Assembly: GCA_014898415.1 (NCBI GenBank)
Contig: RCTD01000030.1
Span: 124,001-188,000 of the forward strand
Source: Stromatinia cepivora
Taxonomy: Eukaryota; Ascomycota; Leotiomycetes; Helotiales; Sclerotiniaceae
Reading direction: 5' to 3'
DNA length: 64,000 nucleotides
Positions within the stretch are counted from its first letter, which is position 1. Each line of letters starts with the position of its first letter. This document shows positions 58,692 through 64,000 of the stretch, one piece after another. The notes below the pieces were generated by a model. That model made no database searches. It was given only the letters and a program-made list of their open reading frames with translations, and was not told the DNA's origin. A program made the translations under genes and the position numbers.

Positions 58692-59915
58692 TTAACCAAT
58701 TGAATTATTTAAGAATTGCATATGAAGTATCGATTAAAAAGCGATGGTGAAAACGATATCATATTATAGCACTTGCTAGTCCGATGACGAAGTGTTTTAT
58801 ATGATCCTTTTCCACGGTATTAGAAAAACAAAGCAAGACAATATTTTGGGACCTTGTGACTCCCTTTCGATGATTTGTACAAGGGATGAAAGAGCATGGA
58901 TCTACTTTTCCCCTGTAGATGATTTGACATGCCGTGCTTTGTGTAATCAGTTGGAGCCCGAGAATAAGGTAAAGCATGGGAAAAGTAAAGAAAAATGGTA
59001 TATACCCATGTATGATGGCTGGGTAGCCACGAGAACAGGTCTGTGTGGTTGTAATACGATTCACTGGGGTAAAAGTGGAATAGACGACCCGGCGATGCAT
59101 CATTTTGTTGAACAAGGGAGATGTGAGAAGGTGTTCTGAGTTGTGCTGAGTATTCTAATGCTTGTGACAATCTTAGAAAGTTTTGGAAGAGACTAGGTAA
59201 TTGAGACACAAATAGCTAAGAATGAATTAGGCAGAGTAGCCTAAAAAGTTGTGTTTACTTTTGGGCTTTTAGCTTTTAGCTTTCGGCCTGCTTAGAGTGT
59301 AGATCAGTATATTACTTGCATAAGTGCATGAAGTGCATGATATGTACCTGAATATAAGGCAAATGTTTGGGTAGTACATGAATACGATTGGTTAAAAGTA
59401 AAGATGATGAGGAAATTGAAGGGGTGGAAAGCATATTTCGTAGTTGTATGGTGCCAGGTATTTTGATAGACCCTTGAAAGCTTCAATATGGACGAGACTT
59501 CATGAGAAGTGGTTCGTGGGAAGTGCTGCTGATGTTGCTGCCGTGGGGGATGGGGGGGATATCCCGAAGATCTGTAAGCTGTGACTGGTTCAATTGATGA
59601 AATCGGGTAACATTAGAGAATCTTGGAAGATCTATTTCGAAGAAAAATAAAGTGGAGATTTGTCCAAATGGATCATCCAGCTTTCATGTGTAACGAATAT
59701 GTAGCCACTTTGACTCGGCCAACATCTCAGCCTCATCAGTTCATCCAGTTGTAAAATGACTTGCATCCATTGCATTGCATAGATCAACAAAAGCCCTGTT
59801 ATTTTACTTTTAGCCCTGCAAACAAGCCCTCAAGCCCTGGTAAGAAGAATAGGCAAAGCCCGAAGCCGAAAGTGTAAATAAATGCCCGATTTGAAGCCTA
59901 TTGGATATTATGCGA

Positions 59916-59950
59916 GTAGCAGTACTCGAGTTAGCAGTACTCGAGTAGTG
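59916..59950. repeat. direct repeat TAGCAGTACTCGAG x2
   Basis: Two copies of TAGCAGTACTCGAGT about 16 bases apart, each containing the palindrome ACTCGAGT. Could be a paired protein-binding site or chance. Confidence 0.6.
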
Positions 59951-60007
59951 TATCTTCCATAAGTACCTACCTGGTATGGAGTACATAAACCAAATTCGCT
60001 TCTCTTC

Positions 60008-60045
60008 GCCCTATTTACCCTATTTACCCTATTTACCCTATTGCA
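60008..60045. repeat. (CCCTATTTA)n nonamer repeat
   Basis: About four tandem units. Confidence 0.85.
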
Positions 60046-60787
60046 CCAGAAATGCCACAGAACTAGACCGGCCTGTTGACTGTACGAAAGCGAAAAGGTA
60101 TGGAGAAAGAAGATGAAATTTCATTTCTAGGCAGTCAGAAAAGTATGTGACAAGGTACGGTACTTGGCAATTAAATGAGAAGATCATATCTGAAGAAGGA
60201 AGTAAAAGGAAATCAAAGGACCAATAGGAATAAAAGAAAAATTCTTATTTCTTTTCTCCAACTCGAATAAGTGACCAATAGAATTACGAGATACTTTTCA
60301 CCATGTAAAATGAACGGACCAACGACCAATGAGCTAATTCTAGTAACCTGAAAATGACCTAATTGGGAGAAAATTGGCGTGAACAGGTAGAAGCAAGAAG
60401 TTTAGAAAGGTAGAAACGAGAAAATGTCTTGATCAGGTATTAATTTGATCCAAGCTTTAATCGTTTTTACTGGTTCATAGGTTACGGGTTATATGGGTTA
60501 TGAATCATCATCCCATACATAATATCATCATAGGTAAAACTTTCATAGTATTTTGACAGCATGGATTGAATGACAGATTGACAAATTGACAAGACTAAAT
60601 TGATTTGAGCTTACGAATAAACATTACCCAGGTAGTAATCAAGGGGTAATACTCGTAAGTAGTAGGGGTAGGATTCAATGTCTTATCCAGTTATTCGGAA
60701 ATACCTTATACCGAGTAACACTTTTGGAAGTTTGTCTTAAATGATGGATGATCTTTTACCTAGAATTTGGTTGAAGTATGGGTTTTT

Positions 60788-60863
60788 GAGTGAGGAGTGA
60801 GGAGTGAGGAGTGAGGGGTGAGGAGTGAGGAGTGAGGAGTGAGGAGTGAGGAGTGAGGAGTGA
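60788..60863. repeat. (GTGAGGA)n heptamer repeat
   Basis: About eleven units of GAGTGAG with one variant (GGGGTGA). Confidence 0.9.
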
Positions 60864-60937
60864 AGTCTGGATGTCTGTGTTAATGGTAGGCTGGTAGGTT
60901 GGTGACTACTAGCTACCGTTTTAATGGTAGTGTCGGT

Positions 60938-61022
60938 TGGTCAATGGTAATGTGGTCACTGGGTCAATGGTAATGTGGTCACTGGGTCAATAGTAACGTG
61001 GTCACTGGGTCAATAGTAATGG
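60938..61022. repeat. 23-bp tandem repeat
   Basis: Unit GGGTCAATGGTAATGTGGTC-ACT, starts at 60961, 60984 and 61007 plus a partial copy before; about 3.5 copies with point variants. Confidence 0.88.
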
Positions 61023-61094
61023 GTTCAGTTGAGATGATCATTCAGTCAATGGTAATAATGGTAATTGTTCATTAAGATTGATATCCAGATAAAG

Positions 61095-61137
61095 TCACGA
61101 TACGCGAAAATAGCGAGGATAGCGAGGATAGCGAAAA
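61095..61137. repeat. (GCGAGGATA) repeat
   Basis: Four related units GCGAAAATA/GCGAGGATA/GCGAGGATA/GCGAAAAGG. Confidence 0.7.
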
Positions 61138-61312
61138 GGAATATCTTTATCCTTCATACCAAGATTTCCATATGTTTGTTTCCTTTATCAACCTCAGGCA
61201 TCTCCTTTCACCCGCCCACTTCCCTTTAACTCCGTATCCGTACAAGGTTACTTACTGCGTCAATCCCCATGTATAATGTATAATCCAATTTAAGCATCAG
61301 GATTCATGGCAA

Positions 61313-61360
61313 TTGACATTTGACATTTTGACATTTTGACATTTGACATTTGACATTTGG
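61313..61360. repeat. (TTGACAT)n repeat
   Basis: Six units of TTGACATT/TTTGACA. Confidence 0.85.
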
Positions 61361-61553
61361 CAATGGCAATAAGGCAATTGCCAGAAGAACATGAATTCTT
61401 CCCCTTGTTCTTGGTATGAATAATAACCAGCCGGGCATCAACAGAACAGCCTCTTTTCCTTTTCCGTAGCCTTCTTGGCTTTTCTTAAGCTCCGATCCGT
61501 TGAATTATTTTATCCGGGAATTACCCGAGTTATCCAAATCAAACATCTTCATG

Positions 61554-61626
61554 CACATTTACACATTTACACATTTACACATTTACACATTTACACATTT
61601 ACACATTTACACATTTCCACATTTCC
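61554..61626. repeat. (ACATTTAC)n octamer repeat
   Basis: About eight perfect units and two TTCC variants. Confidence 0.93.
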
Positions 61627-62048
61627 AAACACCCACCCACAAACACACACCACAGCAACCACACAAACGTCCATCAAACCGTTCAATCCCTTGTCACTTG
61701 TCAATTTGGTTTGACCAATTTACAAACAATAAACGAAAACGAGGAATACACTTTTTTTTACGCCTACTCCTCGAACTTTATCGGACTATTCGGATTATAT
61801 CAAAGGTGTCATCGAAGGGGAAGAACAATCCGACAGGTCAATCCAATATATCTGAATATCTCCTACAAACCTACGTGGGGTACACTTCAAAAACCCACAA
61901 TTACCGGTGTCCCCGATAAAAACGAAACCCCCCCCAAAAAAAGAATATCAATTCCACACCAATTATTCAACCTCAGTCATCAATAACTCAATCGATCAAT
62001 CAGCCAAATCTATTGTCCATTGAAGGGAAATTCCATTCACGGGGAATC

Positions 62049-63540
62049 ATGTTATCCGAACAATTCATTACATCAATTCGAGCTCAGCCAAGAACGGCGA
62101 ATACTGCCATTGCAAAAGATATCGGCATTTACCTTCATACATTACATCCTTCTCCGAAAATTGAATCAAATTTTAAGAAAAGTTCTACTTCAGTCAACTC
62201 CCTCGCGGCAAATTCGACTCATATTTTCGCGGCACAAGCTGATAAGGCGGTTATTCATGTTTATTCAAGAGAAAATGGAAATCAAGAAGCTTTAATTTCA
62301 TTTCCGGAAAGGTTACACACCTTAACTTTGGTCGGCGATGGTCTGGTAGTATTGGGTACAAGCGAGGGACGGGTGATACTATGGGAGGTAAGTTTTTTTT
62401 TACTCATTCTAAAAATCTGCAGCTTACGTCGTGTTGTGCCGTTATATGGCGACATTATTGCGAATTCATGGGGTTGATGGAGTGAGTTTATGGGACCTTT
62501 TTGGTGTTAATTCTTTCGGGGTCTAGATCTATACCGGTAGACAAGTCTCAACATCAGCTGCACATTTACAACCAATTTCATGTATCGCGGCGACTTCGAC
62601 TCATATGGTTACTGGTTCCGAAGATTCAAATCTCCACGTTTGGTCAATCTCACAACTTTTGTCATTACATTCAAATACGAATGAACCACATGAACCAATT
62701 CGATCCTTGTCAAATCATCGAGCCGCAATCACTTCCGTCATCACGGGTCATAGTTCCAGTACATCAAATATTTGCATATCAGCAAGTGAGGATAATTCAA
62801 TCATTGTTTGGAATTATCACACGGGTGATCTTCTAAGAACATTCTTACTTCCATCTACACCATTATGCATGGCACTGGATCCATGCGACAGAGCCGTATA
62901 TACGGGTTTCGAAGATGGTTCATTACAAATGATTGAACTCATTCAACCAAATTCGGCAATAAATCCATTATTTGATACCCGACTACAGAATACCCCAGTT
63001 CAGGTTACCTCATCTATTTGGTCCCCGCCATCGGATATTGGCGCTGTACATTGTTTAGGGCTGAGTTATGATGGAACAAGTTTATTTTCGGGACATTCTT
63101 CTGGAAAGATCTCACACTGGGATACGGGAAGACGTGCTTTCTTGGTAGAACTTTCGGATTTGAATGCTCCCGTAACAAACCTTGTTATGCAATCTCCTTT
63201 TCCAAAGACATCAAAAACCAAATCAATAAATGTGGTTAAGCCTAAATTGGCCGAGGGTAATTATACATTTATAGCTCAATTGATCGGCAACAAGGGATCA
63301 TCAATCTTTGATCAAGCTTTGGAGTATCAAGGATTTCCCCAGGGTATGCTCGAGAAAGCATTACTAGATCTTGCTGAACCTCAGGTTACAACTACATCCT
63401 CATCTTCATCTTCGTCCTCCAGCGAGGAAGAAAAGTTAAGAAAAGAAAATTCGGAATTATGGAAGGTTGTTAATGAGCAACGTGCTCTTCAAAAGAAAAC
63501 CTTTGAAAAATATTCAGAGTTAAAAACTGGTGGTGTTTGA
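62049..63540 (+). CDS. ipi3: pre-rRNA-processing protein Ipi3 (WD40)
   Basis: Two exons (62049-62387, 62527-63540; GTAAGT...CTAG) give 450 residues. The start MLSEQFITSIRAQP is the usual Ipi3 start. WD40 repeats follow, visible as VTGSEDSNLHVWSI (~140), CISASEDNSIIVWNYHTGDL (~195), DRAVYTGFEDGSLQMI (~235) and DGTSLFSGHSSGKISHWDTG (~305). The C-terminal part has a polyserine run followed by an acidic coiled coil (EEEKLRKENSELWKVVNEQR). Ipi3 (WDR18 in animals) is part of the Rix1-Ipi1-Ipi3 complex that acts on nuclear pre-60S particles during ITS2 processing and also loads Rea1; it has a role in replication licensing in yeast. Length fits fungal orthologues. The gene looks intact. Confidence 0.9.
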
Positions 63541-64000
63541 ACAATGAATCTTATTAGTTTCAAAGTTCATTACTTTTAGTGGTTTAAAGTCCGTGTTACA
63601 AGATTTGAGTACCCATTGACCTCGAACTTACTACATCAGCTTCTTGTTGGTATAATGGATAGAAAATACATGAGGTCACTCCACTACCTCATTAATTCTT
63701 TTCATCTGTTATCTTCATCAATTCGGGAGCTCTCCCTCTGATCATTCTTAGATCCTTGCAAGTCAGGTTTTGACCTTCAACTACAAAGATGCCGCTGTCA
63801 TTCTCATTTAAAACTTTTAAACTCTAGGATTATGGGGGATTTGGTGGGATTAATGTTAAGGCATGGTCCCTAAGAGGAGGTTGGAAACCTTTTATGTGTG
63901 GACTGTTAAAGATTGCAAAGATCTGAACCAAGTAGCCATGAGTCCCGGTATCCTAAGCTTTTGTTCTTGGTTTCACTGATCATTATTTTGATATTGAAAT
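63541..64000. other. 3' flank of ipi3, no gene seen
   Basis: Mixed composition with no long open frame. Confidence 0.4.

Larger units (their letters stand above)
58692..62048. other. 3.3-kb intergenic region with several tandem repeats
   Basis: No convincing gene. Overlapping open frames on both strands at 58759-59209 (up to 129 codons) lack recognisable domains. Repeats listed below cluster at 59910-61630, upstream of the ipi3 gene. 61680-62048 is the likely leader of ipi3 and includes T8 and C8/A7 runs. Confidence 0.45.

Noticed and set aside
58759..59209. Overlapping open frames of 115-129 codons on both strands
   Set aside because: No domain, no codon preference I can see, no intron signals that extend them; left as intergenic.
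60008..60045. CCCTATTTA repeat as telomere-like sequence
   Set aside because: The unit is not the TTAGGG/CCCTAA fungal telomere repeat, and coding genes continue beyond it.

Overview
The window looks like nuclear DNA of a filamentous ascomycete. Short introns with GTATGT/GTAAGT donors and CTAAC-type branch points interrupt most genes. The families are those of Pezizomycotina: a bZIP-DUF3425 factor, a PTH11-like rhodopsin-fold protein, spherulin-4, a fungal amidoligase and an Arb2-domain protein. Ordinary gene-bearing DNA alternates with very AT-rich blocks in which transposon genes are broken almost only by C-to-T/G-to-A changes, the mark of repeat-induced point mutation (RIP). A Leotiomycete of the Botrytis/Sclerotinia/Monilinia kind is my best guess; that is inference.

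Layout: 1-7070 holds an intron-bearing tRNA-Ala(UGC), a BTB/POZ protein, the mitochondrial ribosomal protein uS14m and an Arb2-domain protein. 7071-35901 is one continuous stack of nested Ty1/copia retrotransposons. Outer element O (186-bp LTRs, target duplication ATTAG) was split by element C (166-bp LTRs, ATTTT). C was then split twice by two copies of an 8.25-kb family, A (TATAT) and B (GATAT), both lying in the minus orientation. Taking A and B out of C leaves exactly 5,481 bp, the length of a second, uninterrupted copy of the same family, D (49832-55312, TTTAA).

35902-49831 holds an Mgr3-like mitochondrial TPR protein, an amidoligase, a PTH11-like membrane protein, a bZIP-DUF3425 factor and a spherulin-4 protein, then microsatellite-rich DNA. 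55313-64000 holds a minisatellite, two abutting reading frames of unknown function that may be one broken gene, 3.3 kb of repeat-rich intergenic DNA, and the ribosome-assembly WD40 protein Ipi3.

The most unusual signals are in the transposons. Two different copia families, O and A/B, each carry an extra decayed reading frame on the strand opposite to gag-pol, in the same place between RNase H and the 3' LTR. In every element the outer part of each LTR is much less RIP-mutated than the inner part. A and B carry patchwise complementary strand patterns of mutation. The AT-rich block ends abruptly at O's LTRs, and the flanking genes look intact.
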